64,000 bases of DNA from Candidatus Avelusimicrobium intestinipullorum. Its GTDB lineage: Bacteria > Elusimicrobiota > Elusimicrobia > Elusimicrobiales > Elusimicrobiaceae. Made by a program: the position numbers and the translations under genes. The DNA is taken from the NCBI GenBank assembly GCA_944324635.1, contig CALUXC010000008.1, positions 1 to 64,000 of the forward strand, read 5' to 3'. The notes under the pieces are model-generated. The model made no database searches. It worked only from the letters and a program-made list of their open reading frames with translations, and was not told the DNA's origin. Below are positions 24,847-34,858 of this stretch, piece by piece (position 1 is the stretch's first letter; the number at the start of each line of letters is the position of its first letter).

Positions 24847-25071
24847 TTATACGCGTTCTACCGCCGTTACGCCGGGCACGAGTTCTTTAATTTTCTTTTC
24901 CACTACGGCTTGCAGCGTCATTTGCGCATGCGGGCAGCCGCCGCAGCGGCCGCGCAGGCCTACGGTCACGATGCCGGTCTTTTCGTCCACGCCGATCAGC
25001 TCAATATCGCCGCCGTCGGCCTGGAGGATAGGGCGGATTTGGTTGATTACGTCTTGTACTTGTTCTTTCAT
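24847..25071 (-). CDS. NifU C-terminal domain protein (iron-sulfur scaffold)
   Basis: The 74-residue product is a stand-alone Nfu domain: VINQIRPILQADGGDIELIGVD-type start and the cluster-binding motif GRCGGCPHAQMTLQ with CxxC at about residues 42-45. Such proteins carry assembled [4Fe-4S] clusters to target enzymes. It has a GGAG Shine-Dalgarno and a TATAAT box about 30 bases upstream on the minus strand, and heads the unit with the PHP and SulP genes. Confidence 0.93.
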   Translation of the reverse strand: MKEQVQDVINQIRPILQADGGDIELIGVDEKTGIVTVGLRGRCGGCPHAQMTLQAVVEKKIKELVPGVTAVERV

Positions 25072-25153
25072 AAATTCTCCAAAAAGGGATAAACTTCTTT
25101 ATTATTATAGCTTTTTTAGCGGCGGGCCGTTTGGCTGGCGCTTGTAAAAAAAC

Positions 25154-25183
25154 TTGCAAAGTTTGGGCCAGTATTGCTATACT
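25154..25183 (+). promoter_or_regulatory. Promoter of the SH3b protein gene
   Basis: TTGCAA (25154-25159), an 18-base spacer and TATACT (25178-25183) with an extended TG at 25175-25176. Confidence 0.75.
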
Positions 25184-25227
25184 TTTGGGGTAGAGTTTTA
25201 GGACCATTACAGAGGAGACGAAGGTAT

Positions 25228-25695
25228 ATGAAGAAAATTATCGCTTTATGCACGCTTATGTTGCTCGTCAGCGCGCCCGTTTTTGCCCAGAAATATGCCA
25301 GCGTAAACGCCAAAAAAGCCAATATCCGCGCTTGCGCCGGAACGAAATGTGCCATCAAATGGTACGCCTGGAAATACACCCCGGTCATCATGGTGAAAAC
25401 CAATGAAGACAAAAGCTGGGTGCTCGTGAAAGATTTTGAAGGCTACAGCGGTTGGATTTCCGCCAGCTTGCTCAGCCCCAATGGCGGTATGTCTGCCAAA
25501 GTGGATTTGAACGTGCGCAAAAGCCCGTCTTCTAATGCCGACATTGTCTGCACCGTGGAAAAAGGCTATCCGTTCAAATATATTTCCAAAAAAGGCAGCT
25601 GGATCCAGGTAGTAGACGATCCGGAAGACTCCAAAGAAGGCAAATGCGAAGGTTGGGTGTACAACGCCAACCTGTGGGGCTTCTTCAAACAATAA
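25228..25695 (+). CDS. Exported protein with two bacterial SH3 domains
   Basis: The 155-residue product has a signal peptide (MKKIIALCTLMLLVSAPVFA) and two SH3b modules: one at about residues 24-85 (VNAKKANIRACAGTKC...WVLVKDFEGYSGWI) and one at about 90-150 (KVDLNVRKSPSSNADIVC...GWVYNANLWGFF). SH3b domains often bind the cell wall, so it may act at periplasmic peptidoglycan. The ATG at 25228 with a GAGGAG-type site was chosen because a signal peptide starts there; an upstream start at 25174 would mask it. It is a single gene with a good promoter and terminator. Confidence 0.85.
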   Translation: MKKIIALCTLMLLVSAPVFAQKYASVNAKKANIRACAGTKCAIKWYAWKYTPVIMVKTNEDKSWVLVKDFEGYSGWISASLLSPNGGMSAKVDLNVRKSPSSNADIVCTVEKGYPFKYISKKGSWIQVVDDPEDSKEGKCEGWVYNANLWGFFKQ

Positions 25696-25710
25696 GTTCT
25701 CTTTGTATAT

Positions 25711-25747
25711 AAAAAGGGAACCCGGGTGGTAAGGGTTCCCTTTTTTT
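25711..25747 (+). terminator. Terminator after the SH3b gene
   Basis: Stem AAAAAGGGAACCC / GGGTTCCCTTTTT with a T tail. Confidence 0.92.
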
Positions 25748-25759
25748 GCCCTGAGGGGC

Positions 25760-25787
25760 TTGAAAAACAAAAAGCGAAGGATATACT
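25760..25787 (+). promoter_or_regulatory. Promoter of the 25849 gene
   Basis: TTGAAA (25760-25765), a 16-base spacer and TATACT (25782-25787). A second TATAAT at 25842-25847 is too close to the ATG to serve it. Confidence 0.65.
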
Positions 25788-25848
25788 GTAAGTAGTAGGG
25801 GATTCGGCCCGCTTGCCAACCCTGGGCCGAAAAGGGTAGAATATAATT

Positions 25849-26319
25849 ATGAAAAAGATTTTAACCGCTGTTGCGGTTGCCAGCGTCGCCGCGTGTGTGT
25901 TCTGCTTGGCCCGCACTGTTAGCGAAGGACGTTTCAACATCTCGGGCACGGTAACCGTGCCGGAGCGCTTGGCGCGCATGGCCGAAGCCGACAATAATTC
26001 CTGTGCCATCATCGTTAAAAACGAGGCCGATGTGCCGGTGGCCATCAAACGCGTGGTCAATCCTAAGTTCCCGTTGGAATTCTCCATGGGCGAAGAGGAT
26101 TTGCTCACCGCCAGCTTGGACGGCTCGCTGAAACTGGAAGTTCAAATCAATAACCACGGCCAGCTGGGCGTGGTGAAACAGGGCGACATCTTCGGTTCTG
26201 CCGACGGCATGATTAAACCGAATGATAAGCACATCATCGTCGCGGCGGACAAAACGCTCGGCCGTGTGCAGTTGGCCCGCAACGTGAAAGGGAACTTCTT
26301 CCGCACGGCGGCTCGCTAA
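25849..26319 (+). CDS. Small exported or anchored protein resembling the CcmI/CcmH C-terminal domain
   Basis: The 156-residue product has an N-terminal hydrophobic segment (ILTAVAVASVAACVFCLA) that could be a signal peptide or anchor. The rest looks like the C-terminal periplasmic domain of cytochrome c maturation proteins CcmI/CcmH: a strand FNISGTVTVPERLARM, then CAIIVKNEADVPVAIKRVV, FPLEFSMGEEDLL, LKLEVQINNHGQLGVVKQGDIFG. In those proteins the domain binds apocytochrome or related partners. No other ccm gene is near, so the match is by pattern only and the role is open. A terminator follows. Confidence 0.6.
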   Translation: MKKILTAVAVASVAACVFCLARTVSEGRFNISGTVTVPERLARMAEADNNSCAIIVKNEADVPVAIKRVVNPKFPLEFSMGEEDLLTASLDGSLKLEVQINNHGQLGVVKQGDIFGSADGMIKPNDKHIIVAADKTLGRVQLARNVKGNFFRTAAR

Positions 26320-26333
26320 TTATCGCTTTTATT

Positions 26334-26367
26334 ACCCGGGACGGACAAGACCGTTCCGGGTTTTTTT
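26334..26367 (+). terminator. Terminator after the CcmI-like gene
   Basis: Stem ACCCGGGACGG / CCGTTCCGGGT with seven T. Confidence 0.92.
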
Positions 26368-26403
26368 ATGCCTTTTTAATAGGGAACTTTGCTTAAGCAG
26401 GGC

Positions 26404-26432
26404 TTGACTATCGCCCGAAGAAATAGCACAAT
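26404..26432 (+). promoter_or_regulatory. Promoter of the 26459 gene
   Basis: TTGACT (26404-26409), a 17-base spacer and CACAAT (26427-26432). Confidence 0.65.
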
Positions 26433-26458
26433 AAGGAAAAGGATATAAGGAATACGTC

Positions 26459-27184
26459 ATGAAGAAAAGCCTATTTATTTTAGCGGTATTGGCCATGTCC
26501 CCGGCGCTGTATGCCCAGGCGGACAGCCCTGTCTATACGCCTGAAACGGTGTGGGAAATTTTTGCCAAGTATAACCCCGCCGTGTTGGAAAAAGCCCAAC
26601 AAAATGTGGACTACAATTCCATTTTGGAAAGCTTTGTTTCTTCTTACCAGGAACCCCGTACCGACGAAAACCGCTACGAACTGATTGCTGCCGTACGCAA
26701 TTTTGACGATTCTATCCGCTTAAAAGCGCTTACTTTATCTTACGAACAAGCTTTTGTGTATTCGCAGATGGGCGGCGGAAATCTTGCCGCCGTTCAAACG
26801 CACTTTCGCCAAGAGCTTCTGCCCATTTTTCAGCGCATTTGGGCCGTTACCGTGCACCTGCGCGGCTACGAAATAGAAGAATGCGAAGCCAAACTGAAAC
26901 AACTTCGCAAAGACAAAACCCTTTCCAAAGAAGAACGCTCCGCCCGCGAGGCTGAGCTTAAACGCAAAATCGCCGAGCTGAAAAAGCAATATAAGGCCTT
27001 GCAGCAGAACCCCGGGGATCAAATCCTGGCCGCAACGGACGCGTATATTGCCCAAACCAATCAGCAGCTTGCCGCCCAGTTGCAGGCCGCCATAGAATCC
27101 CGTGCGCAAAGCGTTTTTGAAGAAGCCGCCCAGGCGGACAATTTGCAAATCAAAACTAAAAACAAAAAGCCGGTCGCCAAATAA
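26459..27184 (+). CDS. Exported helical protein of unknown function, 241 aa
   Basis: I do not recognise the family. A signal peptide (MKKSLFILAVLAMSPALYA) is followed by an all-helical, charged protein. Residues about 135-190 form a coiled coil (ECEAKLKQLRKDKTLSKEER, AELKRKIAELKKQYKALQ), and another Gln/Ala-rich helix comes near the C-terminus. It should be periplasmic. AAGGA precedes the ATG, with a sigma70-type promoter 50 bases upstream. secA follows after 74 bases. Confidence 0.7.
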   Translation: MKKSLFILAVLAMSPALYAQADSPVYTPETVWEIFAKYNPAVLEKAQQNVDYNSILESFVSSYQEPRTDENRYELIAAVRNFDDSIRLKALTLSYEQAFVYSQMGGGNLAAVQTHFRQELLPIFQRIWAVTVHLRGYEIEECEAKLKQLRKDKTLSKEERSAREAELKRKIAELKKQYKALQQNPGDQILAATDAYIAQTNQQLAAQLQAAIESRAQSVFEEAAQADNLQIKTKNKKPVAK

Positions 27185-27258
27185 CCATATGTTCCCGCTC
27201 CGCCCCGGAGCATGTATTGCTTGTATTGCCAAACTTACCTAAAGAGGAACATATTGAT

Positions 27259-29853
27259 ATGATTAAAACTGTAATTGACAAAATTTTTGGAACCAAAAGC
27301 GAACGCGACCTGAAAAAAATCCAACACTACGTAGACGACGCCAACAAATTTACCGCCGAGTTTGAAAAACTCACCGACGACCAATTAAAAGCCAAAACGC
27401 AGGAGTTCAAAGAACGCTTATCCAAAGGCGAAACGCTGGATCAGCTGTTGCCGGAAGCTTTTGCCGTGGTGCGTTTGGCGGCCCAGCGCGTAATCGGGCT
27501 GCGCCCGTATGACGTGCAGATGCTGGGCGGTATTGTGCTGCATCAAGGCAAAATTGCCGAAATGGGCACCGGTGAAGGTAAAACGTTGGTGGCGGTGCTG
27601 CCTTCGTACTTAAATGCACTTACGGGCAAAGGCGTGCACGTGGTTACCGTAAACGACTACCTGGCCCGCCGCGACCGCCAATGGATGGGCCCCATTCACG
27701 AATTTTTAGGCCTTAGCGTGGGATACATCAACCACGATATGGACAATGCCGAACGCCGCGAAATGTACGCCAAAGACATCACCTACGTAACCAATAACGA
27801 ACTGGGCTTTGACTACTTGCGCGACAACATGGTAATTAACCGCCAGGACCGCGTACTCCGCCCGCTGAACTATTGTATTGTGGACGAAGTAGACTCCATT
27901 TTAATTGACGAGGCCCGCACCCCGCTTATTATTTCCGGTCCGTCCGAACAAAGCACCGATAAATACTATATCGTCAACCGCCTTATTCCTTCGCTTAAAG
28001 TGCGTTTGATTACGGAAAAAGACGAAGTAAAAGCCAAATACGAAGGTTTGAATTTGGACGAAGGCGTAGACGCTATTATTGACGAAAAAGCCCACACCGC
28101 TACGCTGACCGATACGGGTATAGCCAAGGCCGAAAAATTCCTGAACGTGCCGAACCTGTATAATGATGTGGAATCCGAATGGGTGCACCACATCAACCAA
28201 GCCCTGCGCGCGCACCATTTGTACGAACGGGACGTGGATTATGTGGTTAAAGACGGCGAAGTAATTATTGTGGACGAATTTACCGGCCGCTTAATGCCCG
28301 GCCGCCGCTGGAGCGACGGCTTGCACCAAGCGGTGGAGGCCAAAGAAGGCTTGCAAATTAAAGAAGAAAACCAGACCTTGGCCACCATTACTTTCCAGAA
28401 CTTCTTTAAGCTCTACAAAAAACTGTCCGGTATGACGGGTACCGCCATGACCGAAGCCAACGAATTCTGGCAAATTTACAAGTTGGACGTCGTGGAAATT
28501 CGCCCCAACCGGCCTTCCAAACGGGTGGACTATCCGGATTTGGTGTACTTGTCCGAACGGGAAAAATTCGCCGCGATTGTAGACGAAGTGGAAACCTTGT
28601 GGAAGCAAGGCGCCCCCGTACTGGTGGGTACGCGCTCTATTGAAAAATCCGAAAAGCTCAGCCATATGCTGCGTGCCAAAGGCATTCCGCACAAAGTGCT
28701 CAACGCCAAATATCACGAAATGGAAGCGCAAATCATCAGCCAGGCGGGCCGCAAAGGCGCGGTAACTATCGCTACCAACATGGCCGGCCGCGGTACCGAC
28801 ATTGTGCTGGGCGGAAACCCGGCGGACCCCGAAGAACAAAAACAGGTCGTGGCTTTGGGCGGCTTGCACGTTATCGGCAGTGAACGCCATGAGTCGCGCC
28901 GTATTGATAACCAGCTGCGCGGCCGCTGTGCCCGCCAAGGGGATCCGGGCTGTTCCCGTTTCTATATTTCGTTGGACGACGAATTAATGCGTCTGTTTGC
29001 CAACACGACCAAGATTGCTTCTATCTTAAGCACCATGGGCATGAAAGAAGGCGAAGCCATAGAATCGCGCTTGATGACGCGCCAAATTGAAGGCGCTCAG
29101 CGCATGGTGGAAGGGCGGAACTTTGATATCCGCAAACAGCTGTTGGACTACGACAAAGTGATGAACCAACAGCGCACCGCCATCTACGGGTTGCGCAACG
29201 CCATTTTGGACGGCGAAAACATGACCGAAAAATCCATGCAGATGATGGAAGAAATCGTGGACGAATTGGTGGAACAGTATTATCATCCTTCGCACCCGCA
29301 GCGCAGTGATTTTGAGGCCTTAAACGTCAGCCTGCGCAACTTTTTCCCGGTGGATTTCCATTTTACGGCCGAAAATGTGGGCCGCAAATCGCATGACCAA
29401 CTGGTGGACGAAATCATGGCCCAGGTGAAAGATTTGTACCATGCGCGCGTGCTGTATTTCACCGAACAGGGGATTAACTTCTCGGAAATTGAACGCATGC
29501 TTTTGTTGCAGATTATTGATAATGCGTGGAAGCAAAATCTTTACGAGCTGGACCAACTGCAAAACAGCGTCAGCCTGCGCGGATACGCGCAAAAGGACCC
29601 GCTGATTGAGTATCAGAAAGAATCGTACAAGCTCTATTCTTCCATGCTCAACCGCGTCAGAGATTTAATGGTTAGCTACATCTTCCGCCTGCAGCTGCCG
29701 CCCCGCCGCACCGCGGCCGAGCGTGCTCAGGCGGCCGCCGCCAAAAACCCGGACCAGCAGTCCGCCCCGATTTCCAAACACATCGGGCGCAACGACCCGT
29801 GCCCGTGCGGAAGCGGCAAAAAATATAAAAAATGCTGCGGAGCCAACTTATGA
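27259..29853 (+). CDS. secA: Preprotein translocase ATPase SecA
   Basis: The 864-residue motor protein drives exported proteins through SecYEG. It has Walker [13 protein letters not shown] (about residues 97-108), Walker B with [17 protein letters not shown] (about 203-219), the preprotein cross-linking region, the second helicase domain ([16 protein letters not shown]), and a C-terminal zinc-binding tail ([18 protein letters not shown]). I chose the ATG at 27259 ([11 protein letters not shown]) because AGAGGA lies upstream and the family starts there; an upstream frame from 27217 adds 14 unrelated residues. The stop codon overlaps the next gene as ATGA. Confidence 0.97.
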   Translation: MIKTVIDKIFGTKSERDLKKIQHYVDDANKFTAEFEKLTDDQLKAKTQEFKERLSKGETLDQLLPEAFAVVRLAAQRVIGLRPYDVQMLGGIVLHQGKIAEMGTGEGKTLVAVLPSYLNALTGKGVHVVTVNDYLARRDRQWMGPIHEFLGLSVGYINHDMDNAERREMYAKDITYVTNNELGFDYLRDNMVINRQDRVLRPLNYCIVDEVDSILIDEARTPLIISGPSEQSTDKYYIVNRLIPSLKVRLITEKDEVKAKYEGLNLDEGVDAIIDEKAHTATLTDTGIAKAEKFLNVPNLYNDVESEWVHHINQALRAHHLYERDVDYVVKDGEVIIVDEFTGRLMPGRRWSDGLHQAVEAKEGLQIKEENQTLATITFQNFFKLYKKLSGMTGTAMTEANEFWQIYKLDVVEIRPNRPSKRVDYPDLVYLSEREKFAAIVDEVETLWKQGAPVLVGTRSIEKSEKLSHMLRAKGIPHKVLNAKYHEMEAQIISQAGRKGAVTIATNMAGRGTDIVLGGNPADPEEQKQVVALGGLHVIGSERHESRRIDNQLRGRCARQGDPGCSRFYISLDDELMRLFANTTKIASILSTMGMKEGEAIESRLMTRQIEGAQRMVEGRNFDIRKQLLDYDKVMNQQRTAIYGLRNAILDGENMTEKSMQMMEEIVDELVEQYYHPSHPQRSDFEALNVSLRNFFPVDFHFTAENVGRKSHDQLVDEIMAQVKDLYHARVLYFTEQGINFSEIERMLLLQIIDNAWKQNLYELDQLQNSVSLRGYAQKDPLIEYQKESYKLYSSMLNRVRDLMVSYIFRLQLPPRRTAAERAQAAAAKNPDQQSAPISKHIGRNDPCPCGSGKKYKKCCGANL

Positions 29854-30281
29854 AATTTAGAATAAGAGAAATCCTCCTTTTATGCTGTGCGTTGGGGGCG
29901 CTGGGGCTGATTCCGGTATTCTTAAGCAAGGATAACCCGATTGAAGTGACCATGCCCTATTTGGATAAAGCCCAAATGGCGGCTAAAGAAGTCCAGCAGA
30001 AAAAAGCGGCCGAAGAGTCTGCCGCGCAGGCCAAAATGCGCCGCCTGATTAGCTGTACGGTAAATGAAGACTGCATTATCGTGGATAAAGACCCGTGCGG
30101 CTGTTTGGTTGGGCCGCAGGGCGTAACGGCTATTAACGCGGCGTATACGTTGGATTTCAATAAGATGCAGTCCAACCTGGTGGCTAAAGCGTGCCCGGAA
30201 GGGCTTCCTTCCACGGAACGCGAATGCAGCCCGTCTGCCCAGGCGGTCTGTATGGAAAACGTTTGTAAAATTGCCTATTAA
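29850..30281 (+). CDS. Cys-rich, membrane-anchored periplasmic protein
   Basis: The 143-residue product has an N-terminal hydrophobic segment ([19 protein letters not shown], about residues 7-25), a charged helical linker, and a C-terminal domain with eight Cys: [26 protein letters not shown]. The layout suggests disulfide-rich export; similar C-x5-C...CGC...AIN modules occur in uncharacterised secreted proteins of other Gram-negative bacteria. I chose ATG 29850 since GGAG lies 7 bases upstream and ATGA links it to secA. lnt follows after 2 bases, so it is co-transcribed with envelope genes. Confidence 0.75.
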   Translation: MKFRIREILLLCCALGALGLIPVFLSKDNPIEVTMPYLDKAQMAAKEVQQKKAAEESAAQAKMRRLISCTVNEDCIIVDKDPCGCLVGPQGVTAINAAYTLDFNKMQSNLVAKACPEGLPSTERECSPSAQAVCMENVCKIAY

Positions 30282-30283
30282 AA

Positions 30284-31924
30284 ATGATGCGCCCGTTCCG
30301 AGAAACCATCACCGAGCAAGATGCCCGGAAAGAGAAAAAAAACTTTACCCTTTGGCTTAAGGCCCGCGCGGCCGACCTGGGGCGGTGGTTCTTTTTGCTG
30401 GTTTGTGCGCTAGCGTCGGGGTGGCTGATGTATCAAAGCTATCCGGGGGTGTCCCGTCACGAATTGGCCTGGTTTGCGTTGGCGCCGTTTATTTGGGGAG
30501 TGACCAAAACCAAGGGGTTTTGGTCCTCTTTTTTCTACGGGTGGCTGACGGCCTTCTTGGGACTGGCGGGTATTTTTTATTGGATTTATTATACGTGCCT
30601 GCACGGCGGGGGGCTTTCGCAGGGGCTGTCGCTGGCGGCTTGGTTGGGGCTTAGCGGGTTGTTAGCGGTACAGTTTGCGTTGTTTGGCGGAAGCTGTTAT
30701 TTTTTGCGCAAGACGGGGGGCTTTTTCCCGCTGCTGGCGGCCAGCGGCTGGGTAGCCTTGGAATGGCTGCACCAAACGTTGGCTTTTTATGGATTGGGGT
30801 TCCCGTGGGTAATGTTGGGATATACTCAATGGAACGCGCCGGAAATGCTGCAGATAGCCGCTTATACGGGGGTGTACGGCGTTAGTTTTGCGGTGGCTTT
30901 TACGGGGGCCGCATTGGGCTGGGCGTTTGCCACGCATGGCGTAAAAGACGGCGTAAAACATATGTGTTGGGCGGCGGCGGTATTTTTGGGGTTGTACATT
31001 TTTGGGCATTATTCTTTGCCTCAGCGGCCGGAAGACGCGGCCGGGCGCCATCAGCCCTTGCTTCGCTTGTCTGCGGCGCTTATTCAGCCCAATATAGACC
31101 AGTACAAAAAATGGAGCCCCGAATACGAAGAAGAAATCGTTTCTACCCTGTCCGAAATGGGCAACTCGCTGGAAGGGCAGAACGTGATGTTAAGCGTATG
31201 GCCGGAAAGCGCCGTGCCGGGCAGCTTGACGGAAGAAAAATATTTGAATTTGTTTGAAGATATAGCCACCCGCACGGGGGCGTATCAATTTATCGGGTCC
31301 AACGTGGAAGAAGACGGCAAACAATACGTGGGCGCCTACTTGATGACGCCCAACCGCGACGAATTGCAAAGCTACCGCAAAATGAAATTGGTTCCGTTTG
31401 GCGAATATATCCCGTTGGAAAGCCTGGTGCGCTCCGCGTTCAAAGATGTGTCCGTACTTGGCGAACTGGGGACGTTTACCCCCGGTCCGCGCGGGCAGAA
31501 GCCGCTTGATATGGGGGGCGTGTTGGTGGGGGAAACTATTTGCTACGAATCCATTTATCCGCAGCTGTGGCTGGGGCAAAATCGGCTGGGGGCCAAATTG
31601 TTTGTAAACGTTACAAACGACGCTTGGTTTTTTAATACGGCCGCCCCGCATCAGCATTTGGCGGTAAACGTCTTGCGCGCGGTGGAAACGGGCCGCCCCG
31701 TGCTGCGCGCGGCCAATACCGGCATTTCGGCGGTGATAGATCCTTTTGGGCGCATAGAACGGCAAAGCGCTCTTTTCACGCGCGAAGTGCTGCGCGCTTC
31801 GGTGCCGCTTCCCATGGGGGACCACCGCAATTTCTATACGCAATGGGGCGATTGGTTCGCTTGGCTTTGCGCGGCGTTTTATTTTACGCTGCTGATTTCC
31901 ACGATGGTTTTTACTTATGAATAA
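30284..31924 (+). CDS. lnt: Apolipoprotein N-acyltransferase
   Basis: The 546-residue inner-membrane enzyme adds the third acyl chain to the N-terminal Cys of lipoproteins. An N-terminal membrane part (several helices, about residues 28-250) is followed by a nitrilase-like periplasmic domain. The catalytic Glu-Lys-Cys set is visible in WPESAVPG (about 306), [12 protein letters not shown] (about 367) and [11 protein letters not shown] (about 412), with a final helix at the C-terminus. Its presence implies an outer membrane and lipoproteins. ATG 30287 is an equally possible start. It overlaps prfB by 8 bases. Confidence 0.95.
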   Translation: MMRPFRETITEQDARKEKKNFTLWLKARAADLGRWFFLLVCALASGWLMYQSYPGVSRHELAWFALAPFIWGVTKTKGFWSSFFYGWLTAFLGLAGIFYWIYYTCLHGGGLSQGLSLAAWLGLSGLLAVQFALFGGSCYFLRKTGGFFPLLAASGWVALEWLHQTLAFYGLGFPWVMLGYTQWNAPEMLQIAAYTGVYGVSFAVAFTGAALGWAFATHGVKDGVKHMCWAAAVFLGLYIFGHYSLPQRPEDAAGRHQPLLRLSAALIQPNIDQYKKWSPEYEEEIVSTLSEMGNSLEGQNVMLSVWPESAVPGSLTEEKYLNLFEDIATRTGAYQFIGSNVEEDGKQYVGAYLMTPNRDELQSYRKMKLVPFGEYIPLESLVRSAFKDVSVLGELGTFTPGPRGQKPLDMGGVLVGETICYESIYPQLWLGQNRLGAKLFVNVTNDAWFFNTAAPHQHLAVNVLRAVETGRPVLRAANTGISAVIDPFGRIERQSALFTREVLRASVPLPMGDHRNFYTQWGDWFAWLCAAFYFTLLISTMVFTYE

Positions 31925-33038
31925 CAACATTGAATTTAAGGACGTAGAACAAAAAATAGAAGAATTATCCGCCCGTGTGGCGAAAATAGAGTCCATAGAC
32001 GATATTGCCGGCAAGCAAAAAGAATTGGCCGCTTTGCAGGAAGAATCGGCCGATCCTTCATTTTGGAACGATACTAAAAAAGCCAAAGACGTTAGCCGCC
32101 AAATTGATTTTTTGAAAAACTCCATTGAAACGTTTCAGTCGTTGCTTAAAAAAATGGAGGACGACCGCGCTTTATTTGAACTGTGCAAAGAAATGCAGGA
32201 TCAAAATGAACTTTCTGCTCTTAACGAATCGCTGCAGGAAACCGAAAAACAAATCTCCAAAAAAGAAGGCGAAATCCGTCTTTCGGATCCGAACGACAAA
32301 TTAAACGCCATTTTAACCATTCACGCGGGAGCCGGCGGCACGGAATCGTGCGATTGGGCCCAAATGTTGGTGCGCATGTACACGCGTTGGGCGGAACAGC
32401 ATGGGTTTAAGTTCTCGGTGCTGGACGCTCAGCCCGGGGACGAAGCCGGCATTAAAACCCTTAGCGCCATGGTGGAAGGCCCGTATGCATATGGCTACTT
32501 AAAAGGCGAAAACGGGGTGCATCGTTTGGTGCGCGTATCTCCTTTTGACGCTAACGCCCGCCGCCATACTTCTTTTGCTTCGTGTGATGTGTTGCCTGAT
32601 ATTGACGAAGATATTAATATTGAAATCCCTGAAAAAGATATCCAGCTGGAAACTTCCCGCGCGGGCGGCCACGGCGGCCAAAACGTCAACAAAGTGGAAT
32701 CAGCCGTGCGCCTGTTGCACATTCCCACGGGCATTGTGGTTTCCTGCCGCATAGAGCGCAGCCAATTGCAGAACCGCCAAACGGCCATGAAAATGCTTAA
32801 AGCCCGCTTGTACGAAATGGAAATGGACAAAAAACGCAGCGAAGCCGAAAAGCGTTACGGGCAAAAAGGCGAAATTGCCTGGGGGCACCAAATCCGCTCC
32901 TATGTGTTTATGCCGTACCAGCTGGTGAAAGATTTACGGAGCGGGTATGAAACGTCTCAAATCAATGCCGTCATGGACGGCGATTTGGACCCGTTCATTT
33001 TCGCTTTTTTGAACTACGAAGCCGAGCATAAAAAGTAA
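31917..33038 (+). CDS. prfB: Peptide chain release factor 2 (no programmed frameshift)
   Basis: The 373-residue factor reads UGA and UAA stops. RF2 identity comes from the tripeptide SPF ([15 protein letters not shown], about residues 205-219), and the catalytic GGQ is in [16 protein letters not shown] (about 249-264). Most RF2 genes carry an in-frame UGA near codon 25 that needs a +1 shift; here the frame is uninterrupted from the ATG, so the autoregulatory frameshift is absent. The start overlaps lnt by 8 bases and the stop overlaps hemW as TAATG. Confidence 0.95.
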   Translation: MNNNIEFKDVEQKIEELSARVAKIESIDDIAGKQKELAALQEESADPSFWNDTKKAKDVSRQIDFLKNSIETFQSLLKKMEDDRALFELCKEMQDQNELSALNESLQETEKQISKKEGEIRLSDPNDKLNAILTIHAGAGGTESCDWAQMLVRMYTRWAEQHGFKFSVLDAQPGDEAGIKTLSAMVEGPYAYGYLKGENGVHRLVRVSPFDANARRHTSFASCDVLPDIDEDINIEIPEKDIQLETSRAGGHGGQNVNKVESAVRLLHIPTGIVVSCRIERSQLQNRQTAMKMLKARLYEMEMDKKRSEAEKRYGQKGEIAWGHQIRSYVFMPYQLVKDLRSGYETSQINAVMDGDLDPFIFAFLNYEAEHKK

Positions 33039-34141
33039 TGAAAACCTGTTTGTACATACATCTCCCGTTCTGCAAACAAAAGTGTAATTATTGCGATTTT
33101 GCTTCGTTTGCGGGGCGGAAGAAATTTATTCCCGCGTACCTGGCCGCTTTGGAAAAAGAGGCCTCCCTTTCGCCGGTTAAAACCTTTGACACTCTGTATG
33201 TGGGCGGAGGGACACCCAGCCTGCTGGGGGCGGACGAACTGCGCCGCCTGTGCCAACTAATTAAAACGCATTTTGGCCCGATTTCCGCCTTTGCGGAAAG
33301 TACACTGGAGGCCAATCCGGAAAGTTTAACGCCCGAAAAAATAGCCGTGCTGCGCCAGGCGGGTTTTAACCGCTTGAGCCTGGGCCTGCAGAGCTTTCAT
33401 GATGACGAACTGCGCACGCTGGGGCGCGTGCACAATGTGGACGCTTTTCTAAACGCCTATCAGGCCGCGCGGGAAGGCGGGTTTGAAAACATAAACGTGG
33501 ATTTAATTGCCGGCTTGCCCGGACAGCGGCTGGAAAGTTTTTTGGACGGTTTACTCCGCTTGGCGGAGCTTCGCCCGGAACATATTTCCGTGTATGGTTT
33601 GCAGATAGAAGAAGGCACTCCTTTTTTTGAACGGGGTATCGTGTGCGACCAACTGCTCATGCGCCGCATGCTGGAAGAAACGCATAAGCGGTTGCTGGCC
33701 CGGGGATATCATCATTACGAAATTTCCAACTTTGCGCTTCCCGGGCGGGAAGCCTTGCATAACACGCATTATTGGGATAATGGCGATTATGTGGGCCTGG
33801 GCAGTGCGGCGGCTTCCTACTTGTGCGGCGTGCGCAAACAAAACACCCCGGACCTGCAGGAATATATCCGCCGTATGCAGGAGGGGAAAGACCCGTCCGT
33901 CTTTTCCGAATCGCTCACGGGCAAAGCCCACGAGGGGGAAACCCTCATGCTGGGCCTGCGCAAATTAGACGGCCTGGAACTGACCCCCAAACAGGAGGCG
34001 TTCTTTGGGCGGGAAATTCAAAAACATATTTCTAATGGTCTGTTGGAAAAGGACGGCAAAAAAGTAAAATTATCTTTTGAAGGCATGTTTTTGGCGAACG
34101 AAGTTTTTTGCAGTTTTGTGGAGCCTTTTGACGATTTATGA
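33038..34141 (+). CDS. hemW: HemW-like radical SAM protein (heme chaperone family)
   Basis: The 367-residue protein has the radical SAM cluster motif FCKQKCNYCDF (Cx3Cx2C, about residues 12-22), the SAM-binding VGGGTPSLL, and NRLSLGLQSFHDDELRTLGR. HemW homologues were long annotated as oxygen-independent coproporphyrinogen oxidase but bind and hand over heme. The C-terminal HemN domain is shortened. It is translationally linked to prfB and to the CofE-like gene. Whether the cell makes or imports heme is not shown here. Confidence 0.9.
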   Translation: MKTCLYIHLPFCKQKCNYCDFASFAGRKKFIPAYLAALEKEASLSPVKTFDTLYVGGGTPSLLGADELRRLCQLIKTHFGPISAFAESTLEANPESLTPEKIAVLRQAGFNRLSLGLQSFHDDELRTLGRVHNVDAFLNAYQAAREGGFENINVDLIAGLPGQRLESFLDGLLRLAELRPEHISVYGLQIEEGTPFFERGIVCDQLLMRRMLEETHKRLLARGYHHYEISNFALPGREALHNTHYWDNGDYVGLGSAAASYLCGVRKQNTPDLQEYIRRMQEGKDPSVFSESLTGKAHEGETLMLGLRKLDGLELTPKQEAFFGREIQKHISNGLLEKDGKKVKLSFEGMFLANEVFCSFVEPFDDL

Positions 34142-34845
34142 ACATTACCCCTATTCATACGAGTATTTTTGAAGAGCGGCAAAATTTGCCTGCTTTTGTG
34201 GTGCGGCATATTCCGTCCGTTTCGGAAAAGACGGTGCTGACCATTTCTTCCAAACTGGTTTGTTTGTGGAAAGGGTTGAGCGTGCCGTACGAAAGCCGCG
34301 AACAAAAAGAAAACCTTATCCGCCAAGAAAGCGAAGCCGCCCTGCAGACGCCGCTTGCCTGGCTGACGATTAAAAGCGGCATGATTATGACCAATGCCGG
34401 GATAGACGAATCCAACGCGCAGGGGAAGCTGTTGCTTTTGCCGCAGGATTGCTATGCCTGCGCCGAAGAACTGCGCAAGGCGTTGAAAAAAAGCTGGGGC
34501 GTAAAAGATTTGGGAATTATTATTACCGATAGTATGATTTTGCCTCTTCGCGCGGGCATTATCGGTGCCGCAGTGGCCTATAGCGGCTTTTGCGGGGTGA
34601 AGGATTTGCGCGGCAGACCGGATATTTTTGGCAAAAAATTAAGCGTTACGCTGGTAAACATGGCCGATTCGCTGGCGGCCGCCTGCGCCCTTACCATGGG
34701 GGAAGCGGACGAGCAGTGCCCGCTGTGCCTGGTGCAAAACGCCCCGGTGGAATTTGTGGACCGGACCAATCCGTCCGAAATCAAATATCCGCCCCAAGAC
34801 GACTTATATACCCCGCTGTTAAAAGCGGTAAAATTGGTGAAATAA
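34138..34845 (+). CDS. CofE-like protein (F420-0:L-glutamate ligase family)
   Basis: The 235-residue protein resembles the CofE fold: [13 protein letters not shown] near residue 40, [22 protein letters not shown] (about 140-161; quoted region includes [14 protein letters not shown]), [21 protein letters not shown], and the C-terminal PVEFVDRT. CofE adds glutamates to coenzyme F420 in archaea and actinobacteria. No F420 gene is visible here, and bacterial CofE-like proteins outside those groups have no settled role. It overlaps hemW by 4 bases (ATGA), tying it to that unit. Confidence 0.75.
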   Translation: MNITPIHTSIFEERQNLPAFVVRHIPSVSEKTVLTISSKLVCLWKGLSVPYESREQKENLIRQESEAALQTPLAWLTIKSGMIMTNAGIDESNAQGKLLLLPQDCYACAEELRKALKKSWGVKDLGIIITDSMILPLRAGIIGAAVAYSGFCGVKDLRGRPDIFGKKLSVTLVNMADSLAAACALTMGEADEQCPLCLVQNAPVEFVDRTNPSEIKYPPQDDLYTPLLKAVKLVK

Positions 34846-34858
34846 CGGGAGAAAGCCC

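Noticed and set aside
25842-25847. TATAAT one base before the ATG at 25849 as a leaderless promoter
   Set aside because: The spacing is too short to start transcription at the ATG. A better TTGAAA-N16-TATACT promoter lies at 25760-25787.
31917-32010. Programmed frameshift in prfB
   Set aside because: No in-frame UGA or slippery CUUUGA is present near the start; the reading frame is whole.
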